From IMG/VR virus record IMGVR_UViG_3300043418_000338, positions 1 to 22,617 of that record: DNA of 22,617 bases; one strand, 5' to 3'. Position numbers and translations under genes: made by a program. This stretch comes from a virus. This document shows, piece by piece, positions 15,388 to 22,385 of this stretch. The notes beneath the pieces were generated by a model, which saw only the letters and a list, made by a program, of their open reading frames with translations, did not search any database and was not told the DNA's origin. Within the stretch, counting starts at the first letter, position 1. Each line of letters starts with the position of its first letter.

Positions 15388-16503
15388 CTACTCCTTGCTG
15401 ACGGCCTTGACGGCCTCGATGTATCCGACCCCCTGATGGGCCTCCTGATAGGCCAGCGCCGCCGTGTGCAGTTCGGCCCGCTCCGGATCGGCCTGATAGC
15501 CGGGCGGCGGCCGATAGGCCGACCCGTCCGGCCGGGTCAGATCGCGCGGGACCGCCACTTCGCCGAACGTCACCGCCGGCGGCAGGCCGGCGGCGAAGCC
15601 GAGGAACCAGTCGCGCGGGGATTGCTCGGCGGTCCGGTCGCCTTCGCCGAACCGCAACACCTCGCCCTCGGCGATCACCTCCAGGAAGGCGGCAGCTTGG
15701 TCGCGCTGCGCAGGCACCAGCCGTCCGGACCGGACCAGTTCATCCAGCCGGCGCGCATCGTCGGTGCGGCGGCTCGCCGCCCGTTGTTCGGCGAACGCCG
15801 CGCGCTCGGCCGCCAGCGCGGCCTGGGCCTGCGCCAGCCGCTGCCGTTCGGCGGCGAGCTCGGGCGAGTCCGGCGCGGGGGCGGCCGGCGCGGTTTCGGC
15901 GAAACTGCCGGCCCCGGTTTCCGGGGCGGGATCGTCGCTGGTGGCGGCGCTGTTCTGCAGACGGTCGAGCGTCCAGCCCGGCAACACCCGGTCGGCTTCG
16001 TCGGCGCCGAACTTTTCGATGATGAACTCGCGCAGCCCCCGCAGGATCGCGACCAGATCGAGCTGGTCCCAGTCGGCGAAGAACACCCCGTCGTCGCCGG
16101 TGGCGAACGCCACCGGCTTCAGCCCTTTGATCGCCGGGGGCTGGGCGCCGAGGAAGCCGACATGGCGCAGGTAGTACTGGCCGGGCTTGGGGTTGCCGGG
16201 GCTGTCGGGACGGTAGAATGCCGCGCTGATTTTCTTGAACCGACCGGTCTTGACCAACTCGGCAAAGGCGGGATCGACTTGGTCGAGATCGGCCGACAAA
16301 ACCCCATCGGCAAAGCGGACGGCGGAGACCCAGGCGTAGGCGGGGGCATCATCACGGGGATGGCCGACACAGGCCGGGGCCTCATGCGCGGCCGGGTCAT
16401 ACCCAGCGGCGATCGAGGCCACGTCGCCGTCGCTGAAGCTGAGGCTCTCCCCCGACATGTCCCGGTGCGTGCCGGGCCGGAAAATCTCGATCGATACCGG
16501 CAT
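15388..16503 (-). CDS. I: Prohead protease/scaffold, Mu gpI-like
   Basis: This is a 371-residue protein. The start at 16503 (MPVSIEIFRPGTHRDMSGE) fits the family opening; the upstream frame to 16650 has no family similarity. The N-terminal protease part (1-135) contains CVGHPRDDAPAYAWV with His48, FKKISAAFYRP with Ser93, and LRHVGFLGAQPPAIKGLKP with His114, all conserved landmarks of the Mu-like gpI protease. A low-complexity Pro/Ala linker (190-213) leads to a coiled coil (about 214-256) rich in Ala, Glu, Arg and Gln, as expected of an internal scaffold, and a C-terminal region that should bind the major capsid protein. In Mu the 3' half is also expressed alone as the scaffold Z; here there is no internal Met after residue 16. 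It precedes the capsid genes. Confidence 0.88.
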   Translation of the reverse strand: MPVSIEIFRPGTHRDMSGESLSFSDGDVASIAAGYDPAAHEAPACVGHPRDDAPAYAWVSAVRFADGVLSADLDQVDPAFAELVKTGRFKKISAAFYRPDSPGNPKPGQYYLRHVGFLGAQPPAIKGLKPVAFATGDDGVFFADWDQLDLVAILRGLREFIIEKFGADEADRVLPGWTLDRLQNSAATSDDPAPETGAGSFAETAPAAPAPDSPELAAERQRLAQAQAALAAERAAFAEQRAASRRTDDARRLDELVRSGRLVPAQRDQAAAFLEVIAEGEVLRFGEGDRTAEQSPRDWFLGFAAGLPPAVTFGEVAVPRDLTRPDGSAYRPPPGYQADPERAELHTAALAYQEAHQGVGYIEAVKAVSKE

Positions 16504-16511
16504 GATGACCC

Positions 16512-16526
16512 CATCCGTTGCGGATG
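16512..16526 (-). promoter_or_regulatory. Hairpin over the gpI ribosome site
   Basis: Six-bp arms CATCCG and CGGATG with a 3-base loop end 8 bases before the gpI ATG. One arm includes the only Shine-Dalgarno-like sequence (GGATGGGG) for this start, so folding could limit gpI translation. Regulatory role is inferred. Confidence 0.35.
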
Positions 16527-16558
16527 AGGCATCCTCGCCGAGAACCCAGCCCCGATCA

Positions 16559-16576
16559 GGCGGACAGATGTCCGCC
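16559..16576. repeat. 18-bp perfect inverted repeat in the G-I gap
   Basis: Two 8-bp arms, GGCGGACA and TGTCCGCC, are separated by 2 bases. Such short-spaced dyads are typical of binding sites for dimeric regulators. It does not match the AT-rich half-sites known for the Mu C activator. It lies in non-coding DNA about 55 bases before the gpI ATG. Confidence 0.5.
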
Positions 16577-16685
16577 GAAGGCCCTGTGGCCGCCGGGACG
16601 CGATGCAGTATGCCCCCGCCCCCCGGGACCGGGCAACAACCCGCCGTCAATCCCGCTGCGGGCGTTCAAATCGGCGTTTAAGGAT

Positions 16686-16710
16686 TTCGCCGGGGGATCG
16701 GGCCGGCGAA
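16686..16710 (-). other. Hairpin just after the gpG stop
   Basis: Perfect 8-bp arms TTCGCCGG (16686-16693) and CCGGCGAA (16703-16710) enclose a 9-base loop, starting 4 bases past the gpG TAA. There is no T-run after it on the minus strand, so a standard intrinsic terminator is not supported; it could be an mRNA 3'-end stabiliser or an attenuator before the gpI gene. Confidence 0.4.
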
Positions 16711-16713
16711 GGC

Positions 16714-17235
16714 TTATCCCGCCCCCTGGCCCGAATTTTCCGCCAGCATCTCGATGTGGTCTTCCAACACCCCGAGGATCGCCTCGGCGTTGCCGGTGGA
16801 GACCCCGAGATAGGGCCGGGCCGGGATGGTCACCGCCCGGGCGATCACCAGTTTGCCCCCCAGCCGGAACGCCAGGGCGCGGGCGGTGCGCGGCACGATC
16901 GTCCCACCCAACTGGTGGATACGGCCATAGACCTTGTTGGTGCCGACCCGCAGGGTGGCATCGCCCTCCATCTGCCAGACGATCGAGTCCCGGAGTTGCC
17001 CGCTCTCGCGCAGGATGCCGGGGCCGTGTTTGGCGGCGGCATACAGCGAATTGAGCGGCACCCATGGCGTGCCGTCGGGGGCCTTCTGCCCGGCGAACCG
17101 CTCGCGGGTCTGCCGGACCACCAACTCGCCGACATTCTTGAGCGCGACCTCGGTCAGGGCCCGGTCGCGCCCCAACGCCGCCAGCGCCCGGCTGATGCCG
17201 TCATGCGCGGTGACTGTGAACTCCGTTCCCGACAT
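16714..17235 (-). CDS. G: Virion morphogenesis protein, Mu gpG-like
   Basis: This is a 173-residue protein. The start at 17235 (MSGTEFTVTAHDGISRALAAL) is chosen because a perfect AGGAGG sits 9 bases before it at 17245-17250; a longer frame to 17427 would run into the MuF gene. The protein has family features: an amphipathic N-terminal helix, LVVRQTRERFAGQKAPDGTPW (the F..Q..PDG..W motif of the phage virion morphogenesis family), KHGPGILRESGQLRDSI, HQLGG, and PARPYLGVS near the C-terminus. Mu gpG is linked to head-tail joining and is placed between F and I, as here. About 91 bases separate it from MuF, and it is followed by the largest gap in the window. The exact role is uncertain in all family members. 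Confidence 0.9.
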   Translation of the reverse strand: MSGTEFTVTAHDGISRALAALGRDRALTEVALKNVGELVVRQTRERFAGQKAPDGTPWVPLNSLYAAAKHGPGILRESGQLRDSIVWQMEGDATLRVGTNKVYGRIHQLGGTIVPRTARALAFRLGGKLVIARAVTIPARPYLGVSTGNAEAILGVLEDHIEMLAENSGQGAG

Positions 17236-17244
17236 GCTATGATT

Positions 17245-17250
17245 CCTCCT
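17245..17250 (-). promoter_or_regulatory. Strong Shine-Dalgarno site for gpG
   Basis: AGGAGG on the minus strand, 9 bases before the ATG at 17235. It fixes the gpG start and shows that this gene, unlike many neighbours, does not rely on stop-start overlap for initiation. Confidence 0.8.
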
Positions 17251-17326
17251 GACGGTGGTGTTCGGGATCGGCCCCATGCTCATCACCCGGCGCCCAGGCT
17301 GGCCGATCAGCCTGAGGCCCCATCCC

Positions 17327-18544
17327 TCATCGTGACCAGAGCAACCGACCGGCCCGCAGACTGTTGAGATAGCCGGGCCGGTTGGAGGGCATGAACGTCC
17401 AACCGTGGAAGAAGCCGCCGCCGGCATCGACCACCAGGATCAAGCCTTTTCCCCCGTCTCCTCCGACCACCTTGACCAGGCGCTTGCGCAGGATCACCCG
17501 GCCCGTGCCCTTGTGGCGCAGGAACATCGCCCAGATTTCCGCCGGCGCCGTCAGCAGTTCGGGCAGCAACGGCACCCAGGGCGACCGCGCCAGGTCAAGG
17601 TGACGGGCCAGCGCCGGGGCATCGACCAGCAGGCTGGAGCCGTCCGGCAGCGGCACCGCGACCTGATCGCCGCCCAATGCCGTGGCGATCTGGCGAGCAA
17701 GCTGATCGACGGTGCCGGCTTTCGGCCCCAGCTTGGCCTCGGGCGGGTCCACCGGCAGATGCTCCGGCCGCTTGGCCGATTGCCAGTTGCCCGGGGTCAA
17801 CGGCTCCCAGGCGTCGGCCTTCCGCTGCCGCCACGCCTCCATCTCCGCCTCGGGCAACTGCCGCCCGAACGCCGACTCGCCGACGGATTGGCCCCAGCCC
17901 GGATCGACCCCGGCCGGCACCTCGATCGTCACCGGCCCGGACGAGGTGGAGAGCGTCACCGGGCGCGAGTCTTCCGCCGGCGCCTGATCGGGACCGGACT
18001 TGCCCAACGCCTTCAGATCGCGCCGGCTCAACGCCTCCCAGCGGCATTCGCAGCCCCAGCCATTGGGGGTGGCATGGGTCCGGATCCACGGATCATCCGC
18101 CGCCAGCACCAGCCCGTCCCACGCCTGATGCTCGGGGCGGGGATGGGCCACGCTGTCGTCATGGACATAGCGCCACCACGGCCGATAGCGCGCCACGTCG
18201 GGATCGGTCATCTGCTTCCACCGCCCGGCGGCGGCGGCGGTGCGCAGATTGGTGTCGTAGATCAGCTTCGACCGCCAGTTGCGCGAGCCGTTGTAGCTCC
18301 AGCCATGCTTGGCGACGATGCTGTCGAAGTCCCGACGGAACTCCTCCAGCGTGGTGCCCTGGCTGATCACCTTGTCGAGCGCGGTGCGGAAATCGACCAG
18401 GATCGCCTCCCGCGTCGCCCCGGCCACGGTGAAGGCCCGGGCATGCTGCCCCCCGATCATGTCGGTCCAGCGCGCGGTGGGCATGTTGACCTTCTGGCGG
18501 AAATGCTCGATCGCCTCCCGGAACGGCAGGCCGTCGCCGCTCAT
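17327..18544 (-). CDS. F: Phage Mu F-like head morphogenesis protein with toxin-like (PBECR-type) C-terminal domain
   Basis: This is a 405-residue minor head protein. Residues about 1-175 are the MuF domain: LPFREAIEHFRQKV, then the helical GTTLEEFRRDF region and the signature RPEHQAWDGLVL..DDPW..THATPNGWGCECRWEAL (136-171), with the paired cysteines Cys165 and Cys167. MuF proteins bind the portal and are injected or packaged with the DNA. After a Pro-rich linker (about 185-280) comes a compact C-terminal domain, about 285-405, containing GTGRVILRKRLVKVV, GLILVVDAGGGFFHGWTFM and NRPGYLNSLRAGRLLW. That pattern resembles the phage Barnase-EndoU-ColicinE5/D-RelE (PBECR) nuclease domains often fused to MuF. 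The C-terminal call is recognition from sequence style and needs a profile search. No immunity gene is evident next door. Confidence 0.88.
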   Translation of the reverse strand: MSGDGLPFREAIEHFRQKVNMPTARWTDMIGGQHARAFTVAGATREAILVDFRTALDKVISQGTTLEEFRRDFDSIVAKHGWSYNGSRNWRSKLIYDTNLRTAAAAGRWKQMTDPDVARYRPWWRYVHDDSVAHPRPEHQAWDGLVLAADDPWIRTHATPNGWGCECRWEALSRRDLKALGKSGPDQAPAEDSRPVTLSTSSGPVTIEVPAGVDPGWGQSVGESAFGRQLPEAEMEAWRQRKADAWEPLTPGNWQSAKRPEHLPVDPPEAKLGPKAGTVDQLARQIATALGGDQVAVPLPDGSSLLVDAPALARHLDLARSPWVPLLPELLTAPAEIWAMFLRHKGTGRVILRKRLVKVVGGDGGKGLILVVDAGGGFFHGWTFMPSNRPGYLNSLRAGRLLWSR

Positions 18545-20046
18545 CGCCCCGTTCCGCCCGCCGCCGCCGCGCCGGCGCCGGCCGCCGCGCCCAGCGCCGC
18601 CGCCAACGTGTCCGCCAGTGCCGCCGGGTCGAGCTGGTCATAGACGTCAAGCAACCGGTCCCGTACCTCCTCCAGCGAGGCCCCGTCATCGACCAGCTTG
18701 CGGATCGCGCCGATCATCGCCGCGATCGCCGGATCGGCCTCGGCCCCCAGTTGCTCGGCATAGCGGTCCAGCAGCCGATCGTCGCCCTCGGCGAACACCC
18801 CGGCGGCGCCGTCGTCACCATCGGCGCCGGCCGCCATCGGATCGTCGCCACCGAACGGCACCGGGGGCGTCCGCTCGACCCATTCGCCGCCATAGGTCTG
18901 GGTGACGTAGGCCAGGGTCGGCTTGAACCCCATGTCGGAGATGGTCTTGTCGCGCTGCGCCCGGGCGTCGAGGTTCTCTTCCTGACCGACCCGGAACCGC
19001 AGCTTCGGCGCCCTGGCGCCGGGAATGTTGATCTGGCTGATCCAGGTCACCAGCGAGGCGTTGAGCGATGCGGCGAGCAACTCGCCATCCGACTGGACCA
19101 GTTCCAGCCGGACATCGTCATGCACCGTGGTGGCGGCCTGGCTGCCGACCCCCTGGTTGCTGGTGGTCAGGGTTTCACCCAGAACCGTCAGGGTGATCTC
19201 TTCGTCGAAATACCGCGCAGCCCGCTCGTAGGCATCGATCGAGCCGGAGCGGTTGGCCTCCAGCAGGGCAATTTGGCAGGAGTTGGGGATGGTGACGCCG
19301 GCATCCTGCGCGAGGTTGAGGACCGCCTGAAGTAACTTGTCCTGCGCGTCGGGATCGGTGCCGGGCGGATAAGTGCCGACAGCAGTCGGCGAGCCGAACT
19401 TGTCCAGAAACGCCAGCCAGAAGGTCACGTCCTGCCGTTTAAAGAACACGTACCAGAACAGCACGGTGCCCAGGCCAAGGCCATAGGGGCTGCCATCCTT
19501 TGAACCGACCGCATGGACGATGAACTTGCGTTCGGGCAGTTCAACCCCATCCCACATGTTCGACCAGTCGCGCATCCGCAGCCGGCGATCCTGGCCGAAC
19601 ACGAACCGGCGCTGGTCACGCGCCACCACCGCGCCCGGCACCACGAACCCGTCGTCGGACAGGGTCCACAGGATTTCGCCGATGGCATAGCCCTTGAGGA
19701 TCGCATCCTGCAGAGCGAGGCAGGTCTCGCGGAAATTCATGCCGATCAAGGCCGACGTGACCAGATCCGCCGCCTGCTGATCGGCCGGGGCCTTGGAGGC
19801 GGGATCGACCGTCCAGGGATAAGCCAGCAACGCCATCTTGCGCTTGCGCAACGCGCTCATCGCCCGGCCGTCGCGCTCGATGCCGTCGTAGATCTTGAGG
19901 CCCAGGGCGCCGCCCCGGCTGGCCAGGGTGTCGTCGAGATTGAGCAGCCATGGCAGCCGCGCGGCGGGATTCCAGGGATCGCGCCGGACGGTGGCGATTT
20001 CGTCGCGGATCGGAAGCGGTACCGACCGGGTGGATTTGTCGCTCAC
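18541..20046 (-). CDS. Portal protein, DUF935 family (Mu gp29-like)
   Basis: This is a 501-residue portal protein forming the ring at the head vertex through which DNA passes. I choose the GTG at 20046 (MSDKSTRSVPLPIRDEIATV), which overlaps the terminase stop as GTGA; the frame runs on upstream to 20487, but that part lies inside the terminase. DUF935 hallmarks include RDPWNP near residue 23, the ALRKRKMALLAYPW segment, AIGEILW, the KFIVHAVGSKDGSPYGLGLG stretch, and FKRQDVTFWLAFLDKFGSP. The C-terminal 100 residues are acidic and then Ala/Gly-rich (GAAAGAGAAAAGG), as in other members that carry a variable tail. The stop overlaps the ATG of the MuF gene (ATGA). The domain assignment is strong; the function as portal is family knowledge. 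Confidence 0.93.
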   Translation of the reverse strand: MSDKSTRSVPLPIRDEIATVRRDPWNPAARLPWLLNLDDTLASRGGALGLKIYDGIERDGRAMSALRKRKMALLAYPWTVDPASKAPADQQAADLVTSALIGMNFRETCLALQDAILKGYAIGEILWTLSDDGFVVPGAVVARDQRRFVFGQDRRLRMRDWSNMWDGVELPERKFIVHAVGSKDGSPYGLGLGTVLFWYVFFKRQDVTFWLAFLDKFGSPTAVGTYPPGTDPDAQDKLLQAVLNLAQDAGVTIPNSCQIALLEANRSGSIDAYERAARYFDEEITLTVLGETLTTSNQGVGSQAATTVHDDVRLELVQSDGELLAASLNASLVTWISQINIPGARAPKLRFRVGQEENLDARAQRDKTISDMGFKPTLAYVTQTYGGEWVERTPPVPFGGDDPMAAGADGDDGAAGVFAEGDDRLLDRYAEQLGAEADPAIAAMIGAIRKLVDDGASLEEVRDRLLDVYDQLDPAALADTLAAALGAAAGAGAAAAGGTGR

Positions 20047-21476
20047 AGGTACCCTCCCGTGTCCCGTCGCCCGGCGATGCCGGTGTAATCGGCCAGCCGC
20101 CCCCCGGCGCGGGACCGGGCGATCTCGCGGACCTCGATCGGCCCGGCCGCTTCGCTGGCGGCGTTGATCGCCAGCGCCAGCGCCCAGAAGCGGTCGGCGT
20201 GGCCGTCGGCCGAGCGTTCGGCAGTGAAGCGGACCGTGCCGGCCGGCGTCACCTGCTTGGTGACCTGGCGCAGATCGGCACGGATCTCCGACTGATAGGG
20301 GATGCGCAGGCGGCGATCCTCGAAATGGCTCCGCACCGGATAGGCCAGCGCTTCCTTGACCCGCGCTGAGAAGGTGACAGCCTCGATCCGATGCGTGCCG
20401 AACCTGTCCTGGGCGTCGTCCGCCCAGCCGATGCCCAGACCGGTGGCGTCGATTGCCACCCGGTCGCATCGCTCCAGCCAGGGCCACAGGATCTTTTCCT
20501 GGTCGGATTTGCGCATCGCCCGCAAGGCTTCGACATGGCGGGTGTACAGCACATCACCCAGACGCTCGACCACCCACAGCACGGTTAAATCCTGCTTGCG
20601 GCCGATGTCGATGCCGGCATACAGCCGTCCACCTTCCCGCCGGGCCCAATCGGCCCCGCTCGGATACTCGGCCGAGGCGATCAGATCATATTCCAGGAAG
20701 GCGGCGTCATCGTCCGCCGGCTGGCACATGTATTCCTGCAGGAAGCTTTCTTCGTCGGCGCAGCCCTTGCGCGTGAAGTCGAAATAGGCCGCCTCGTCCA
20801 TCGTCTGCCGCTCATCGTCGGCCGGCAGCATCTGCTGGAGCTTGAACAGGAAGCCCTGGTCGAGCGCGTCCTGCAACGTCACCCGGTGCAGGCTGATCCC
20901 CTTGGGATTTCCAACTTCGCGGATCTCGCGGACCAGATGGTTGAAGAAATTGTGGCTGCCGCGATGGGTCGAAATGACCTCCATGCTGCCGCCCCACGTA
21001 ATGCCGGGATAGGCGATCGACCACAGCTTGCGCGGATCGGGGTGCAGGGCGAATTCGTCGAGAATTCGCCCGCCGCGCTTGCCGGCCTGGGCATCGGGAT
21101 TCGACGACATGGAGTGGATGCGTCGGCCGCTGGCGAATTGCAGCACATAGGCCGAGATCCGTTCTCTCGGGTCGATCACCTGTTCGCCCAGATCCTGGGC
21201 GGCAAGTTCCATCACCCCGGCCCACAGCTTGCAATCCTCGATGAACAGGCGGGCCTGCATTTCGTCGCGCGAACTGACCCATTGGTCATGCCGGGCGCCT
21301 TCGGCCGCCGTGCGTTCATCGGCGGCGTAGGCGGTGGACCAGGACAGCCCGATCTGGCGGCCCTTTTCCATCAGCTTCAGCCGGCTGTCATCCCGGATCC
21401 AATCGGACTGATAAGGCAGGAAAATCGCCTCGGGATTGGTCGGGATGACTCGTGCGTTGCCTCGCGCCGACACCAT
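20043..21476 (-). CDS. Terminase large subunit (Mu gp28-like)
   Basis: This 477-residue packaging motor is both ATPase and nuclease. The N-terminal ATPase domain has a Walker A-like stretch KGRQIGLSWS (38-47), a Walker B RILDE (137-141) with catalytic Glu141, and a coupling-type motif STHRGS (169-174). The C-terminal RNase H-like nuclease shows three acidic sites: Asp290 in YAGIDIGRKQD, Asp343 in VAIDATG, and Asp428 in DGHADRFWALALA. It pumps phage DNA into the prohead through the portal encoded by the next gene and, in Mu-like phages, cuts host-flanked DNA by a headful mechanism. The stop TGA overlaps the GTG start of the portal gene. All motor and nuclease motifs are present, so it looks functional. 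Confidence 0.95.
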   Translation of the reverse strand: MVSARGNARVIPTNPEAIFLPYQSDWIRDDSRLKLMEKGRQIGLSWSTAYAADERTAAEGARHDQWVSSRDEMQARLFIEDCKLWAGVMELAAQDLGEQVIDPRERISAYVLQFASGRRIHSMSSNPDAQAGKRGGRILDEFALHPDPRKLWSIAYPGITWGGSMEVISTHRGSHNFFNHLVREIREVGNPKGISLHRVTLQDALDQGFLFKLQQMLPADDERQTMDEAAYFDFTRKGCADEESFLQEYMCQPADDDAAFLEYDLIASAEYPSGADWARREGGRLYAGIDIGRKQDLTVLWVVERLGDVLYTRHVEALRAMRKSDQEKILWPWLERCDRVAIDATGLGIGWADDAQDRFGTHRIEAVTFSARVKEALAYPVRSHFEDRRLRIPYQSEIRADLRQVTKQVTPAGTVRFTAERSADGHADRFWALALAINAASEAAGPIEVREIARSRAGGRLADYTGIAGRRDTGGYL

Positions 21477-22084
21477 CAGGCGATCCCCAGCGCCTCGCGG
21501 ATGGCGGCCAGCGCTTGTGGCGTCACCCCACCTTTTCGCGCCACGGCTTCGACCGCTCCGGCCGCTTCCTCCGCCACTTCCTTGCGGATCTGCACGCGCA
21601 GATCGGCGTTCTTTTTCTTGGCAGCCTCCAGTTTTTCGAGAGTGATGGACAGCATCATCGCCGACTTCGGGTCGAGGGCGGGGCGGTCCCCGTCACCGTC
21701 GTCTTCGCCCCCTTCCGCCGCCATGAAGATTTCGTGGACGGCCGTGTGGAGCATCTGGAAATTGGCCCGCGCCAGCTTGTCCTCGCCGGCGTCGCCCACT
21801 TCCCGGGCCAGCGCCTCGGCGGCCATCTGCGAGCGCCGGACCCGTTCCGCCGCCTTCTTGACCTTGGCAAAATGGTCATGCAGCCCCGACCGGCCGGGGA
21901 TCGCCTCGGGCGGGATCGCCGGCGCGCCGGCCAGTTCGACGGGCAGGCTCGACCGCTCGCCCCGGGCCAGGGCGTTCAGGTGTTCCAGCAGTTGATCGAG
22001 GGAGTACTGCCGATCGAACCACAGCCGCGCCAGCGCCTCGCGCAACGGCGGCGGCAACCGATCGGCTTTGCTGGCCAGCGGCAT
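21476..22084 (-). CDS. Mu gp27-like protein (DUF3486), probable small terminase subunit
   Basis: This is a 202-residue protein. I place the start at 22084 (MPLASKADRLPPPLREALAR), because the RLPP..RE.L opening is the typical start of DUF3486 proteins and because this ATG is 4 bases after the gp26 stop; a longer frame reaching 22147 would overlap gp26. The N-terminal region LARLWFDRQYSLDQLLEHLN looks like a helix-turn-helix, followed by long helices and a charged, acidic middle (EGGEDDGDGD). DUF3486 proteins directly precede the large terminase in Mu-like phages and are thought to act as the small terminase that recognises the pac end. The stop overlaps the terminase ATG by one base (TGATG), consistent with coupled translation of the two packaging subunits. 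Confidence 0.85.
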   Translation of the reverse strand: MPLASKADRLPPPLREALARLWFDRQYSLDQLLEHLNALARGERSSLPVELAGAPAIPPEAIPGRSGLHDHFAKVKKAAERVRRSQMAAEALAREVGDAGEDKLARANFQMLHTAVHEIFMAAEGGEDDGDGDRPALDPKSAMMLSITLEKLEAAKKKNADLRVQIRKEVAEEAAGAVEAVARKGGVTPQALAAIREALGIA

Positions 22085-22088
22085 GGCG

Positions 22089-22382
22089 TCACTCAATCGA
22101 GCGTGGCCGCTCGACCCCCGCCACCTCGACCCGGCCACGAGCGGCATCCTCGCCCCGGTCGGTCAGGATCACCAGACGCTGGTCGTCGAGCCATTCGTCC
22201 CGGGTGCAACCCGTCGCCGCGAGATGATCCAGATCGGCCGCGAGATCAGCCCGGCTCGCCTGCAGGAAGCTCCGCGATACCTCTCTCCATAAAATTGACC
22301 CGTTGGCCGACCCGTTCGCTTTCGCCAGTAGCCGCAGCAGGAACAGCCGGCGGCCGGCCACGAAGGTATCCTGGAAACTCAT
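22089..22382 (-). CDS. Mu gp26-like small winged-helix protein
   Basis: This is a 97-residue protein. The N-terminal half is helical (FVAGRRLFLLRLLAKANG), and it is followed by a segment that reads like a winged-helix fold, with a helix-turn-helix-like ASRADLAADLDHLAATG and a wing strand RLVILTDRGEDAARG. Mu gp26 and the related VpaChn25_0724 phage family have this size and pattern and sit in the same place, between gp25 and gp27. Their function is unknown; a role in late gene control or in packaging has been considered because of the fold. It starts 3 bases after the gp25 stop, and its own TGA lies 4 bases before the gp27 ATG, so it is part of one transcript. The family call is from pattern and synteny. 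Confidence 0.72.
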   Translation of the reverse strand: MSFQDTFVAGRRLFLLRLLAKANGSANGSILWREVSRSFLQASRADLAADLDHLAATGCTRDEWLDDQRLVILTDRGEDAARGRVEVAGVERPRSIE

Positions 22383-22385
22383 CGT

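Larger units (their letters stand above)
16504..16713 (-). promoter_or_regulatory. 210-bp non-coding gap between gpG and gpI, candidate late promoter region
   Basis: This is the largest gap in the window. Phage Mu has a C-activated late promoter (P_I) ahead of gene I, the same place. Seen here are an 18-bp inverted repeat GGCGGACA-GA-TGTCCGCC (16559-16576), a hairpin after gpG (16686-16710), a hairpin next to the gpI start (16512-16526), and a weak -10-like CATACT on the minus strand (16607-16612) with no convincing -35. The promoter role is inferred from position and dyad symmetry, not shown. Confidence 0.35.

Noticed and set aside
14056-16527. Plus-strand open frame of 823 codons
   Set aside because: It lies antisense to the capsid, cement and gpI genes, has a low-complexity Gly/Arg/His-rich composition, and is a by-product of high-GC codon use on the other strand.
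16600-16645. Sigma-70 promoter before gpI
   Set aside because: CATACT matches only four of six -10 bases and no good -35 lies at 16-18 bases; kept only as a weak hint in the gap entry.
16504-16650. Upstream extension of the gpI frame
   Set aside because: No family similarity, Pro/Gly/Cys-rich, and the normal gpI opening starts at 16503.
17290-17315. Small CAGGCT/AGCCTG inverted repeat between MuF and gpG
   Set aside because: Only 6-bp arms with no T-run; expected by chance in DNA of this composition.
17405-18643. Plus-strand open frame of 412 codons
   Set aside because: Antisense to the MuF gene, Arg/Pro/Gln-rich, no recognisable domain.
20047-20487. Upstream extension of the portal frame
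   Set aside because: It overlaps the terminase nuclease domain, is Arg/Gly-rich, and the GTG at 20046 in a GTGA overlap gives the proper family start.
20886-21995. Plus-strand open frame of 369 codons
   Set aside because: Antisense to the terminase and gp27 genes, whose motifs are unmistakable.
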